From an uncultured Tateyamaria sp. (GTDB taxonomy: Bacteria; Pseudomonadota; Alphaproteobacteria; Rhodobacterales; Rhodobacteraceae): a stretch of 64,000 nucleotides of DNA. The DNA is taken from the NCBI RefSeq assembly GCF_947503045.1, contig NZ_CANNCF010000001.1, forward strand, positions 1,178,001-1,242,000. The letters are read 5' to 3'. Positions 24,752 through 32,065 of this stretch are shown one piece after another. The notes beneath the pieces are model-generated. The model was not told the DNA's origin and ran no database searches. It was given only the letters and a program-made list of their open reading frames with translations. The position numbers were made by a program, and so were the translations under genes. The first letter of the stretch is position 1, and the number at the start of each line of letters is the position of its first letter.

Positions 24752-27175
24752 ATGAGCAGTTTCGATGAATTCGACGCATTCGAGGGCGCCTCCCTGTCCG
24801 CGCGCGCTATGGCCGCGCGTCCGCAGCCCTATCTGGACGGGCTGAACCCGGCCCAACGCGAGGCGGTGGAAAAGGCTGATGGCCCGGTACTGATGCTGGC
24901 CGGGGCAGGGACAGGCAAAACCCGCGCGCTGACCGCGCGGATCGTGCATCTGCTGAACACCGGGCGGGCGCGGCCCAATGAAATCCTTGCCGTGACCTTC
25001 ACCAACAAGGCCGCACGCGAGATGAAAAACCGTGTGGGATCGATGCTGGGCGGGCAGATTGAAGGTGTGCCATGGCTGGGTACCTTCCATTCAATCTGTG
25101 TCAAGCTCTTGCGCCGTCATGCGGAACTGGCCGGACTGAAATCCAACTTCACCATTCTGGACACCGACGACCAGATACGCTTGCTGAAACAGCTGATCCG
25201 CGCTGCCAATATCGACGACAAACGCTGGCCTGCGCGCATGCTCGCCAACATCATCGACGGCTGGAAAAACCGCGCCCTGACACCGGACAAGGTGCCCGCC
25301 TCGGATGGTGGGGCCTACAATCACATGGGCGTCGAGCTTTATGAGCAATACCAGACCCGCCTTAAGGAACTGAACGCCTGCGATTTTGGTGACCTGCTGT
25401 TGCACATGGTCACGATCTTTCAGACCCATGAGGACGTGCTGGCCCAGTACCAGCGCTGGTTCAAATTCATTCTCGTTGACGAATATCAGGACACGAACGT
25501 CGCTCAGTACCTGTGGCTGCGGCTGTTGGCGCAGGGGCACCGCAACATCTGCTGCGTGGGCGATGACGACCAGTCGATCTATGGCTGGCGCGGGGCTGAG
25601 GTGGGCAATATCCTGCGGTTTGAAAAGGATTTTCCGGGTGCCCATGTGGTGCGGTTGGAACAGAACTACCGCTCGACCCCGCATATTCTGGGCGCGGCAT
25701 CCGGTGTGATCGCCGGCAATCAGGATCGGCTGGGCAAGACGCTGTGGACCGACAAGGATGACGGCGAAAAGGTCCGCCTGATCGGCCACTGGGACGGCGA
25801 GGAAGAGGCTCGCTGGATCGGGGACGAGGTTGAGGCCGCCCAACGCGGCACGCGCGGCATGGACCCTATGTCACTGGACGAGATGGCGATCCTAGTGCGC
25901 GCCAGCCACCAGATGCGCGCCTTTGAGGACCGGTTTCTGACCATCGGTCTGCCCTATCGCGTGATCGGCGGGCCACGGTTTTATGAACGGCTCGAAATCC
26001 GCGACGCCATGGCCTATTTCCGCGTCGTCGTCAGCCCCGAGGACGATTTGGCATTCGAGCGGATCGTGAACACGCCCAAACGGGGGCTGGGCGACAAGGC
26101 ACAGCAAACCATTCAGGTCGCCGCGCGGGCCAATGGCGTCAGCCTCGTTGAAGGCGCGCGCATCGCGGTCGAACAGGGGCTGATCAAGGGCAAAGGCGGC
26201 ACCGAGCTGCGCGCGCTGGTCGATGGCATCACCCGCTGGAACAGCAAGCTGCGTGGCCCCCGCATCGAGGTGGTCGAGGATGACAGCGTGATCGACGAGG
26301 GGCTGGTGCCTTTGCGCACGGAATATGGCCCGCCGCCGATCAGTCACGTGGAACTGGCCGAGGTGATCCTGGACGAGTCGGGCTATACCGCACACTGGCA
26401 GAACGAAAAGACACCCGAAGCCCCCGGACGGCTCGAAAACCTCAAGGAACTGGTCAAGGCGCTGGAGCAGTTCGAGAACCTGCAGGGCTTCCTCGAACAT
26501 GTCTCGCTGATCATGGACAACGAGCAGGATGATGGCGGGGCTAAGGTGTCGATCATGACGCTGCATGCGGCCAAGGGCCTCGAATTTCCCATGGTGTTCC
26601 TGCCGGGCTGGGAAGACGGGCTGTTCCCCTCGCAGCGATCCATGGATGAAAGCGGGATCAAAGGGTTGGAGGAAGAGCGCAGGCTGGCCTATGTCGGCAT
26701 CACACGCGCCGAAGAGGTCTGCACGATCTCCTTTGCCGCCAATCGGCGGGTGTTCGGACAGTGGCAATCCTCTTTGCCGTCACGGTTCATCGACGAACTG
26801 CCAGAGGACCACGTGGACGTGCTGACACCGCCGGGCCTTTACGGCGGCGGGTTCGGGGCGGCGGCCCCGACGATGGAAAGCAACCTGCACAAGGCGGCGG
26901 CCGAGGCGAATGTCTACAACTCCCCCGGCTGGAAGCGCCTGCAGGCCCGGGCGGGCACACGGCCCATTTCCCAACCCAAGGAAAGCCGCAACACGGTGAT
27001 CGATCTCACTGCGGTGTCCAGCTTCACCATGGGCGAGCGGGTGTTTCACCAGAAGTTCGGCTATGGTGCCGTGGTGGGGATCGAGGGCGACAAGCTCGAG
27101 ATCGACTTTGAAAAGGCTGGCGTGAAAAAGGTCGTGTCGCGGTTCATCTCAGGCTGTGATGATATCCCGTTTTGA
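24752..27175 (+). CDS. uvrD: UvrD/PcrA-type ATP-dependent DNA helicase
   Basis: The 807-residue product has all SF1A helicase motifs: AGAGTGKT (motif I), TFTNKAAREM (Ia), DEYQDTN (II), GDDDQSIYGWRGAE (III), QNYRST (IV), LHAAKGLEF (V) and VGITRAEE (VI). The C-terminal 50 residues contain a Tudor-like segment beginning FTMGERVFHQKFGYGAV, as in PcrA/UvrD that bind RNA polymerase. It acts in nucleotide excision and mismatch repair and transcription-repair coupling. The start at 24752 is an ATG with no good ribosome site. A tandem repeat begins two bases after its stop codon. Confidence 0.93.
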   Translation: MSSFDEFDAFEGASLSARAMAARPQPYLDGLNPAQREAVEKADGPVLMLAGAGTGKTRALTARIVHLLNTGRARPNEILAVTFTNKAAREMKNRVGSMLGGQIEGVPWLGTFHSICVKLLRRHAELAGLKSNFTILDTDDQIRLLKQLIRAANIDDKRWPARMLANIIDGWKNRALTPDKVPASDGGAYNHMGVELYEQYQTRLKELNACDFGDLLLHMVTIFQTHEDVLAQYQRWFKFILVDEYQDTNVAQYLWLRLLAQGHRNICCVGDDDQSIYGWRGAEVGNILRFEKDFPGAHVVRLEQNYRSTPHILGAASGVIAGNQDRLGKTLWTDKDDGEKVRLIGHWDGEEEARWIGDEVEAAQRGTRGMDPMSLDEMAILVRASHQMRAFEDRFLTIGLPYRVIGGPRFYERLEIRDAMAYFRVVVSPEDDLAFERIVNTPKRGLGDKAQQTIQVAARANGVSLVEGARIAVEQGLIKGKGGTELRALVDGITRWNSKLRGPRIEVVEDDSVIDEGLVPLRTEYGPPPISHVELAEVILDESGYTAHWQNEKTPEAPGRLENLKELVKALEQFENLQGFLEHVSLIMDNEQDDGGAKVSIMTLHAAKGLEFPMVFLPGWEDGLFPSQRSMDESGIKGLEEERRLAYVGITRAEEVCTISFAANRRVFGQWQSSLPSRFIDELPEDHVDVLTPPGLYGGGFGAAAPTMESNLHKAAAEANVYNSPGWKRLQARAGTRPISQPKESRNTVIDLTAVSSFTMGERVFHQKFGYGAVVGIEGDKLEIDFEKAGVKKVVSRFISGCDDIPF

Positions 27176-27176
27176 C

Positions 27177-27481
27177 CGTCGCATTCACGAAGGTGAATGC
27201 GACGAGTGGCAAGGGTTGCTTTTCGAAGAAAAGCGACCAGCCACACAGTCGATCCATGGGGCGAAATGGTTTCATTCACGAAGGTGAATGCGACGAGTGG
27301 CAAGGGTTGCTTTTCGAAGAAAAGCGACCAGCCATACAGTCGATCCATGGGGCGAAATGGTTTCCTTCACGAAGGTGAATGCGACGAGTGGCAAGGGTTG
27401 CTTTTCGAAGAAAAGCGACCAGCCACACAGTCGATCCATGGGGCGAAACAGCTTCATTCACGCAGGTGATCGCGACGAGTC
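27177..27481. repeat. Tandem 91-bp palindromic repeat, three full copies and a partial fourth
   Basis: The unit starts at 27183, 27274, 27365 and 27456, exactly 91 bases apart, with very few differences among the first three. Each unit has two short palindromes: ATTCAC-gaag-GTGAAT and GCTTTTC-gaa-GAAAAGC. In the first copy the former extends to a perfect 12-bp arm hairpin at 27177-27204, just after the helicase stop, where it could end or protect the mRNA. The fourth unit degenerates after about 25 bases. The period is not a multiple of three, so the open frames across it are not genes. A diverged single copy lies in the opposite direction at 61252-61340. Confidence 0.92.
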
Positions 27482-27504
27482 GATCCTTACCGCCGCACAC
27501 CCAC

Positions 27505-27600
27505 CTCCAAAAACGCAAACACGACGGCCCCGGGAGGAGGGGCCGCCGCGTCATTTGCACCACCCGACCCGTCAGGGAGGAGGAGGACCGGTCAGGTGAT
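27505..27600 (-). ncRNA. CcsR-like sRNA, third unit
   Basis: On the minus strand this unit carries two hairpins whose loops or arms show CCTCCTCCC: hairpin at 27566-27593 (motif 27575-27583) and hairpin at 27525-27545 (motif 27532-27540, 7-bp CGGCCCC/GGGGCCG stem). The second is followed by a T-rich stretch (TGTTTGCGTTTTTGG), as expected for a Rho-independent end. It is the last of three similar units downstream of the DUF1127 gene. Ends are approximate. Confidence 0.75.
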
Positions 27601-27715
27601 GTATCGCGTTGCACCCGTTCTGGGTGCTGAAGGGAGAGTACGGCGACCCCTGGGAGGAGGTAGGAGCCGCCGCTCTGACAACACCGCTTTGGTCAGGGAG
27701 GAGACCGTGGCCGTG
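27600..27715 (-). ncRNA. CcsR-like sRNA, second unit
   Basis: The unit has CTCCTCCC at 27696-27703 within a GGTC/GACC hairpin (27691-27706) and CCTCCTCCC at 27652-27660 within a CGGCG/CGCCG hairpin (27641-27672). A further hairpin, GCACCC/GGGTGC at 27611-27627, lies near its 3' side. The second hairpin is almost identical to that of the first unit, which points to duplication. Ends are approximate. Confidence 0.75.
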
Positions 27716-27764
27716 TATCTGCGCGCACCATGTGGTGCGGGGTGTTTCGGGGCGCCCCGTAAGG

Positions 27765-27855
27765 CGCGGAATAAAAGGCGCGGCGACCCCTGGGAGGAGG
27801 TAGGAGCCGCCGCTAATTTCAGATGCCCCAGGGAGGAGGAGAGGGACATCTGATC
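27765..27855 (-). ncRNA. CcsR-like sRNA, first unit
   Basis: Immediately downstream of the DUF1127 stop, a CAGATG/CATCTG hairpin (27820-27852) displays CCTCCTCCC (27831-27839), and a second GCGGCG/CGCCGC hairpin (27780-27813) displays it again (27792-27800) and is followed by CCTTTTATT. In Rhodobacter sphaeroides the CcsR1-4 sRNAs have the same two-hairpin design and lie downstream of a DUF1127 gene; they are stress-induced and act with Hfq. The motif is complementary to Shine-Dalgarno sequence. Ends are approximate. Confidence 0.8.
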
Positions 27856-27863
27856 CGGTTGGC

Positions 27864-28097
27864 TCAGTTGGCGTTGACGCCGTAAGCCGCTTCCCATGCC
27901 ACGCGGGAGAGTTCGGAGCGGTGCAGTCCCAGATCCGCCAGTTCGCGGTTGGACAGAGCTTGCAGTTCTCTCAGCGTGGTCTTGTAGACACGGCGCGTCG
28001 CATGACGGGCTGCCGCGGCTTCAAAGTAGTGCGCAAGCGTGGCCAGGGTCCGTTCGACCAGGTCGCTGCGTTGTGCTAATTCGTTGTAATAGGCCAT
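27864..28097 (-). CDS. DUF1127 small protein, CcaF1-like
   Basis: The 77-residue product contains the DUF1127 signature in its second half (LRELQALSNRELADLGLHRSE). The ATG at 28097 has AGAGGCG upstream; an upstream in-frame ATG at 28142 is less likely. DUF1127 proteins are small, basic and Arg-rich, and the Rhodobacter CcaF1 homologue is an RNA-binding protein that affects sRNA maturation. The gene is followed by three sRNA units on the same strand, matching the Rhodobacter arrangement, so it probably shares their stress-responsive promoter and part of its mRNA is processed into the sRNAs. Confidence 0.9.
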   Translation of the reverse strand: MAYYNELAQRSDLVERTLATLAHYFEAAAARHATRRVYKTTLRELQALSNRELADLGLHRSELSRVAWEAAYGVNAN

Positions 28098-28322
28098 GTT
28101 CTTCGCCTCTTGCTCGTTTGTGTTGATCCAAACATAAGCCAATGCTGCAGATGCACAATAGACGCATGTTCAATGCTGCCATGCAGCAATTGCATAGGGT
28201 AGACGCTTGATTTGCGTGCACTATGCACAGGGATTTGGCTCTTTTGCCCGTTGGACTGTCTAGCCCTTGCCCTCGCGCAGAATTCTGCCAGTTAATGCAG
28301 CACCTCAGCGGAGAAACGCGCC
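28098..28322. promoter_or_regulatory. Divergent control region, DUF1127/sRNA operon versus mrp
   Basis: The interval is rich in TGCA-containing words: GTGCATAGTGCAC-like sequence near 28215, and the direct repeat GCAGCATTG read on the minus strand near 28143 and 28175. The sRNA operon promoter should lie here; alternative sigma factor RpoH controls the Rhodobacter counterpart, but no clean -35/-10 pair with correct spacing could be assigned by eye. Confidence 0.35.
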
Positions 28323-29396
28323 ATGTCGATAACCAAAGATGAAATCCTGTCCGCCCTGCGCCGGATCGAAATGCCCGATGGTGGCGACCTGGTGAGCCGC
28401 GATTTGATTCGTGCGGTACAAGTGCAGGGTGATGTGGTGCAATTCATCATTGAAGCGCCCAGCCCCGAGCTCGCCGCGCGGATGGAGCCGTTGCGGGCGG
28501 CGGCCGAGGCGGCCGTGTCTGGCCTTGCCGGTGTGACACAGGTGCGCGTGGCGCTGACGGCCCATGGGCCTGCGCCAAAACCGCCAGCGCCGCCGAGCCT
28601 CAAGATCGGGGGTCATCCCAAACCGCAAGAGGGTCCGACCAAGCCTGCCGGGGTGCAACGCATCCTTGCCATCGGTTCGGGCAAGGGCGGGGTGGGCAAA
28701 TCCACCGTGTCCTCGAACCTTGCTGTCGCGCTGGCGCGCGCGGGGCGCAAGGTGGGCCTGCTGGACGCAGATATATACGGACCCAGCCAGCCGCGCATGA
28801 TGGGGGTGAACAAACGCCCCGCTTCACCTGACGGCAAGACGATCATTCCGCTGCGCGCGCATGGGGTCACGCTCATGTCCATCGGCTTCATGATGGAAGA
28901 GGGCAAGGCCGTGGTCTGGCGCGGCCCGATGCTGATGGGCGCGCTGCAACAAATGCTGGGGCAGGTGGAGTGGGGTGAACTGGACGTGTTGGTCGTCGAT
29001 CTGCCGCCAGGCACGGGGGATGTGCAACTGACCCTGTGCACCAAGTCCGAGTTGAGCGGTGCCATTGTTGTGTCCACCCCCCAGGACGTGGCGCTGATCG
29101 ATGCGCGCAAAGCGCTGGACATGTTTGCCACGCTTAAAACGCCGGTGCTGGGGCTGATCGAGAACATGTCGATGTTTGTTTGCCCCGATTGCGGGTCGGA
29201 GCACGAGATCTTTGGGCAGGGCGGGGTGGCGGCCGAGGCCAAGCAGATGGGCGTGCCGCTGCTTGGTGCGCTGCCGATCGATCTTGAGACCCGGTTGGCG
29301 GGCGATGGCGGCACCCCGGTGGCGGCGGGCGACGGGCCGATGGCTCAGGCCTTTGCGCGCATCGCCGAAGGATTGATCAAGGGCGGGATGGCCTGA
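28323..29396 (+). CDS. mrp: Mrp/NBP35 (ApbC) Fe-S cluster carrier ATPase
   Basis: The 357-residue product has an N-terminal MIP18/DUF59 domain (about 5-80), a Pro-rich linker and a P-loop ATPase domain with the deviant Walker A GKGGVGKST at 120-128. The cluster-binding CPDC pair lies near residue 282, and DLPPGTGD is conserved. It carries and transfers [4Fe-4S] clusters in the cytoplasm. The start at 28323 gives the normal N-terminus. Confidence 0.95.
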   Translation: MSITKDEILSALRRIEMPDGGDLVSRDLIRAVQVQGDVVQFIIEAPSPELAARMEPLRAAAEAAVSGLAGVTQVRVALTAHGPAPKPPAPPSLKIGGHPKPQEGPTKPAGVQRILAIGSGKGGVGKSTVSSNLAVALARAGRKVGLLDADIYGPSQPRMMGVNKRPASPDGKTIIPLRAHGVTLMSIGFMMEEGKAVVWRGPMLMGALQQMLGQVEWGELDVLVVDLPPGTGDVQLTLCTKSELSGAIVVSTPQDVALIDARKALDMFATLKTPVLGLIENMSMFVCPDCGSEHEIFGQGGVAAEAKQMGVPLLGALPIDLETRLAGDGGTPVAAGDGPMAQAFARIAEGLIKGGMA

Positions 29397-29397
29397 G

Positions 29398-29413
29398 CCG
29401 TTTCCAAACGGCC
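29398..29413 (+). terminator. Hairpin directly after mrp
   Basis: GCCGTTT and AAACGGC form a perfect 7-bp stem with a two-base loop overlapping the mrp stop-codon area. There is no T-run, so it is probably an mRNA 3' end stabiliser rather than a complete terminator; the element at 29447-29482 may do the stopping. Confidence 0.45.
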
Positions 29414-29446
29414 GCTTGCGCGACGACATTATATAGAGAAGGGGGC

Positions 29447-29498
29447 TCTGCCCCGTCCTTCGGACTCCCCCGGGATTTTTTGAAAACAGAGAAGATCC
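29447..29498 (+). terminator. GC-rich terminator-like element with ATTTTTTGAAAACAGAGAAG tail
   Basis: A GC-rich segment with GTCC/GGAC and GGGGG/CCCCC pairing is followed by CCCCGGGATTTTTTG and then AAAACAGAGAAG. A very similar arrangement (GGGATTTTTTC, CAGAGAAG) lies on the minus strand after cobT at 63565-63600. This looks like a dispersed transcription terminator. Confidence 0.6.
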
Positions 29499-29836
29499 GG
29501 ACCTGCATGGGATGTCATGGGTCTGCTCATGGGAAATCATGGTCGATTGCTGGGTTTTGCGCGTGATTCGAATCAATTTGCGCACAGGGTATCGATTTTT
29601 TCGATTGAAATTCAGGAACATAAATAGAACATAGGTGTTCTCCGAGACATAATCCTGCATTTTTTGGGAATTTATGGCACTTTTATTTCGATCACAATTC
29701 AACACAATATGTAGTGTGTGATTGCTGTCGATCCACATGATGATCCGCAGCGCGGCGTGCTTCTCTCGCTCGGTACTGTATTTTGGACCCTCTGTTTGCG
29801 AGGTCTAAGGGCATTTACCCGTAAAAAACTGTTGTT
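29499..29836. other. AT-rich region upstream of the mraZ promoter, no gene seen
   Basis: These 338 bases are much richer in A and T than the surroundings and contain no convincing open frame. The palindrome GATTCGAATC at 29565-29574 holds two overlapping GANTC sites, the target of the alphaproteobacterial cell-cycle methylase CcrM. The region probably carries promoter elements for the division cluster. Confidence 0.4.
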
Positions 29837-29861
29837 TCCCATCAATTCCCATGGCATCCCT
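29837..29861 (-). promoter_or_regulatory. MraZ operator (three TGGGA-type repeats at 10-bp spacing)
   Basis: TCCCA at 29837-29841, TCCCA at 29847-29851 and TCCCT at 29857-29861 are spaced exactly 10 bases apart, which on the minus strand is AGGGA-N5-TGGGA-N5-TGGGA. This matches the known MraZ binding site of repeated TGGGN with five-base spacers, placed upstream of mraZ for autoregulation. It lies about 320-390 bases before the mraZ start, implying a long leader. Confidence 0.85.
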
Positions 29862-29867
29862 AATGCA

Positions 29868-30081
29868 TCGGATGAGAACGAGCCCGGGGCACCAAACGAC
29901 CCCAAGCAAACAATAAACTCTAGCAGGTTTCATACAGGCACCTCGCTTTCATCAGACCAGAGATCCGGCGCGCGAGCGAGCAGACATCCCCCCAGGTGGC
30001 GCGCGCAGCTGGACATCCCGCAAGTCGGGACGAGGGCGGCGGGTTGATCAGTGGCAGCAGATCAACCCGCCGTTTCCATTT
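29868..30081 (+). ncRNA. UpsM-like leader sRNA of the division cluster
   Basis: Transcription from the MraZ-controlled promoter would pass about 210 bases and meet a strong terminator hairpin at 30037-30072. In Rhodobacter sphaeroides the abundant sRNA UpsM, about 200 nt, is made in the same way from the 5' leader of mraZ by termination and RNase E processing. Position, approximate length and terminator agree. Primary sequence similarity could not be checked. The 5' end is estimated from the operator position. Confidence 0.65.
30037..30081 (+). terminator. Strong Rho-independent-type hairpin in the mraZ leader
   Basis: The arms at 30037-30049 and 30060-30072 pair over 13 perfect base pairs (CGGCGGGTTGATC with its complement) around a ten-base loop, followed by TTTCCATTTC. 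The T-tract is interrupted, so termination may be partial, which would let some polymerases continue into mraZ. Confidence 0.8.
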
Positions 30082-30085
30082 CTCG

Positions 30086-30156
30086 CCCCAGAGGGGCGGA
30101 TGGAACCTTTTGTCCCCAGAGGGGCGGATGGAACCTCTTGTCCCCAGAGGGGCGGA
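30086..30156 (+). repeat. 28-bp tandem repeat (three copies) in the mraZ leader
   Basis: CCCCAGAGGGGCGGAT recurs at 30086, 30114 and 30142, with the connecting bases TGGAACCTTTTGT and TGGAACCTCTTGT nearly identical; the third copy is partial. Each copy holds a CCCC-aga-GGGG hairpin and an AGGGG ribosome-site-like sequence. Copies one and two are followed by ATG (30100 and 30128), opening small frames; the second runs 18 codons to a TGA at 30182-30184 that overlaps the TTG proposed as mraZ start. Confidence 0.85.
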
Positions 30157-30180
30157 TAATTCGATTGGCTGGGGAATGAT

Positions 30181-30717
30181 TTGAGCGCTGGGGCGCGAAA
30201 CGGTAGCAAGGGACGGGCCAAAACAGTGGCACGCAGGTTCAGAGGTGAAAGCGACCACAAGGTGGACGCAAAAGGCAGGGTGTCCATCCCGGCCTCTTTT
30301 CGCCGTGTTATCGAATCCGCCGACCCCGACTGGACCGATGGTCTGCCACCCCGCATCATCATCGTCTATGGTGGGGACACCCGCGACTATCTCGAAGGGT
30401 TCACCATTCAAGCCATGGACGAGGTGGACGACAAGATCTCCCAACATCCCCGCGGATCGGCGCGACGCAAGGCGATGGAACGCCTTTACAGTGCCCAATC
30501 CATCGAGACGGTTGTTGATGACACGGGGCGCATCGTGCTGCCCGCCAAACTGCGCGACAAGATCGGGCTTGAGGGCATGGCCCGCTTTGTCTCCTCCGGT
30601 GACACATTCGAAATCTGGAAGCCTGAGGCTTATGACGCCAGCATCGCCGCCCTTGACGATGACGGGTACGACCCGGATGTCGATCCGTCGGTCTATCTTG
30701 ACGGAGACCTCGGATAA
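30181..30717 (+). CDS. mraZ: MraZ transcriptional regulator of the division cluster
   Basis: The product is 178 residues from TTG at 30181, or 163 from GTG at 30226. Two MraZ/AbrB-like domains are seen: [17 protein letters not shown] near residue 26 and [18 protein letters not shown] near residue 113. MraZ oligomerises in rings and represses the dcw promoter. GGGGAATGA before the TTG favours the longer form, while homologues usually begin close to RRFRGES, which favours the GTG; the start is therefore open. An upstream 18-codon frame ends over the TTG. Confidence 0.93.
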   Translation: MSAGARNGSKGRAKTVARRFRGESDHKVDAKGRVSIPASFRRVIESADPDWTDGLPPRIIIVYGGDTRDYLEGFTIQAMDEVDDKISQHPRGSARRKAMERLYSAQSIETVVDDTGRIVLPAKLRDKIGLEGMARFVSSGDTFEIWKPEAYDASIAALDDDGYDPDVDPSVYLDGDLG

Positions 30718-30746
30718 GATGTCGGCTGGAACGGACGCATAAGGAG

Positions 30747-31709
30747 ATGTCTGGGGGGCCACATATTCCAGTCCTGATTGACGCCATCCTGTCCCATTGC
30801 GCGCCCATTGAAGGCACTTGGCTGGACGGCACCTTTGGTGCGGGCGGTTACACCCGCGCGTTGCTTGAGGCAGGTGCTGATCGCGTGATTGCGGTGGATC
30901 GTGACCCTGTTGCCTTCGAAATGGCTGCCAATTGGGCCGGTGCATATGCCGACCGCATTCAGATGCAGCCAGGCGTTTTTTCCAGGCTGGATGAATACGG
31001 AACCGGCCTTGACGGCGTTGTCCTCGACCTTGGTGTCAGCTCCATGCAGCTTGATCAAAGCGCACGTGGCTTTTCCTTTCAAAAAGACGGCCCGCTCGAC
31101 ATGCGGATGAGCCAGGAGGGCCCCTCTGCCGCCGACATCGTGAACGATGCGGACGAGGGCGTTTTGGCCGACATCCTGTTCCACTACGGCGAAGAGCGGG
31201 CCAGCCGCCGCATCGCGCGCGCCATCATCACTGCGCGTCCCATCACCACCACGTTGGAACTCGCCGCAATCGTCGAAAAGTGCCTGCCGCGCCCCAAACC
31301 GGGCCAGTCACATCCAGCCACGCGCAGCTTTCAAGCGCTGCGGATCGCGGTGAACAACGAATATGATGAGCTGTACCAAGGGCTTATGGCAGCAGAGCGC
31401 GCGCTGAAACCCGGTGGCAAGCTGGCGGTCGTCACCTTTCACTCGGTCGAAGATCGCATGGTCAAACGCTTCCTCACCGCACGCGGGGGCCGGGCCGCCA
31501 ACGCCAATCGCTACGCGCCGGAGACCACGCAAGAGGCCGCACAGTTCACGCTCAAAAGCCGCAAGGCCATCGGCCCGGACGCGGATGAACTGGCGGCAAA
31601 CCCGCGCAGCCGCTCAGCCAAGCTGCGCGTGGCGGTCCGCACGGACGCGCCTGCTGGTGCAATTGACGCGAAATCCATCGGGATGCCGCAGGTAAAAGGG
31701 ATGTTATGA
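30747..31709 (+). CDS. rsmH: 16S rRNA m4C1402 methyltransferase
   Basis: The 320-residue product is RsmH (MraW). [10 protein letters not shown] opens the fold, the SAM loop is [17 protein letters not shown], and the C-terminal [14 protein letters not shown] and [12 protein letters not shown] motifs are present. It methylates N4 of C1402 in the ribosomal decoding centre. The ATG at 30747 follows AAGGAG with no spacer, an unusually tight ribosome site that might mean low or coupled translation. Confidence 0.96.
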   Translation: MSGGPHIPVLIDAILSHCAPIEGTWLDGTFGAGGYTRALLEAGADRVIAVDRDPVAFEMAANWAGAYADRIQMQPGVFSRLDEYGTGLDGVVLDLGVSSMQLDQSARGFSFQKDGPLDMRMSQEGPSAADIVNDADEGVLADILFHYGEERASRRIARAIITARPITTTLELAAIVEKCLPRPKPGQSHPATRSFQALRIAVNNEYDELYQGLMAAERALKPGGKLAVVTFHSVEDRMVKRFLTARGGRAANANRYAPETTQEAAQFTLKSRKAIGPDADELAANPRSRSAKLRVAVRTDAPAGAIDAKSIGMPQVKGML

Positions 31710-32065
31710 TGCGCAGTGTTCTTTATGTGCTCACCACGCTGGCGGTGATCGGTCTTGCCTTTTGGGCCTACCGCGAAAACTATGCCACGCAAAGTTCGCT
31801 CTCTGAAACCGACCGGCTGCACCGCGACATCCGCACAGCGCATGCGCGCCTTGCCGTGCTCAAGGCCGAATGGGCCTATCTGAACCGCCCTGACCGGCTG
31901 CTCGATCTGGCGGATATCAACTTTGACCGCCTTGGCCTCTTGCCCTTCCGCCCCGACCAGTTTGGCCGCGTGGACGAGGTCGCATATCCGGCCCCCCCCT
32001 TGCTTGACATCACCAACAGCGTGGATGTCTCCGGCACCCTGCCGCAGGCGGAGGAGACGCAATGA
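31706..32065 (+). CDS. ftsL: Cell division protein FtsL
   Basis: The 119-residue product is a small bitopic membrane protein with one N-terminal helix (residues 4-21), a leucine-zipper-like helical region (about 30-60) and the conserved [11 protein letters not shown] segment, all as in alphaproteobacterial FtsL. It bridges FtsB/FtsQ and activates the FtsWI synthase. Its start overlaps the rsmH stop and its stop overlaps ftsI. Confidence 0.88.
   Translation: MMRSVLYVLTTLAVIGLAFWAYRENYATQSSLSETDRLHRDIRTAHARLAVLKAEWAYLNRPDRLLDLADINFDRLGLLPFRPDQFGRVDEVAYPAPPLLDITNSVDVSGTLPQAEETQ

Noticed and set aside
27177-27481. Possible CRISPR array or small genes in the tandem repeat
   Set aside because: Units are directly joined with no variable spacers, the 91-bp period is too long and there are no cas genes. 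Open frames differ in phase from unit to unit because 91 is not a multiple of three.
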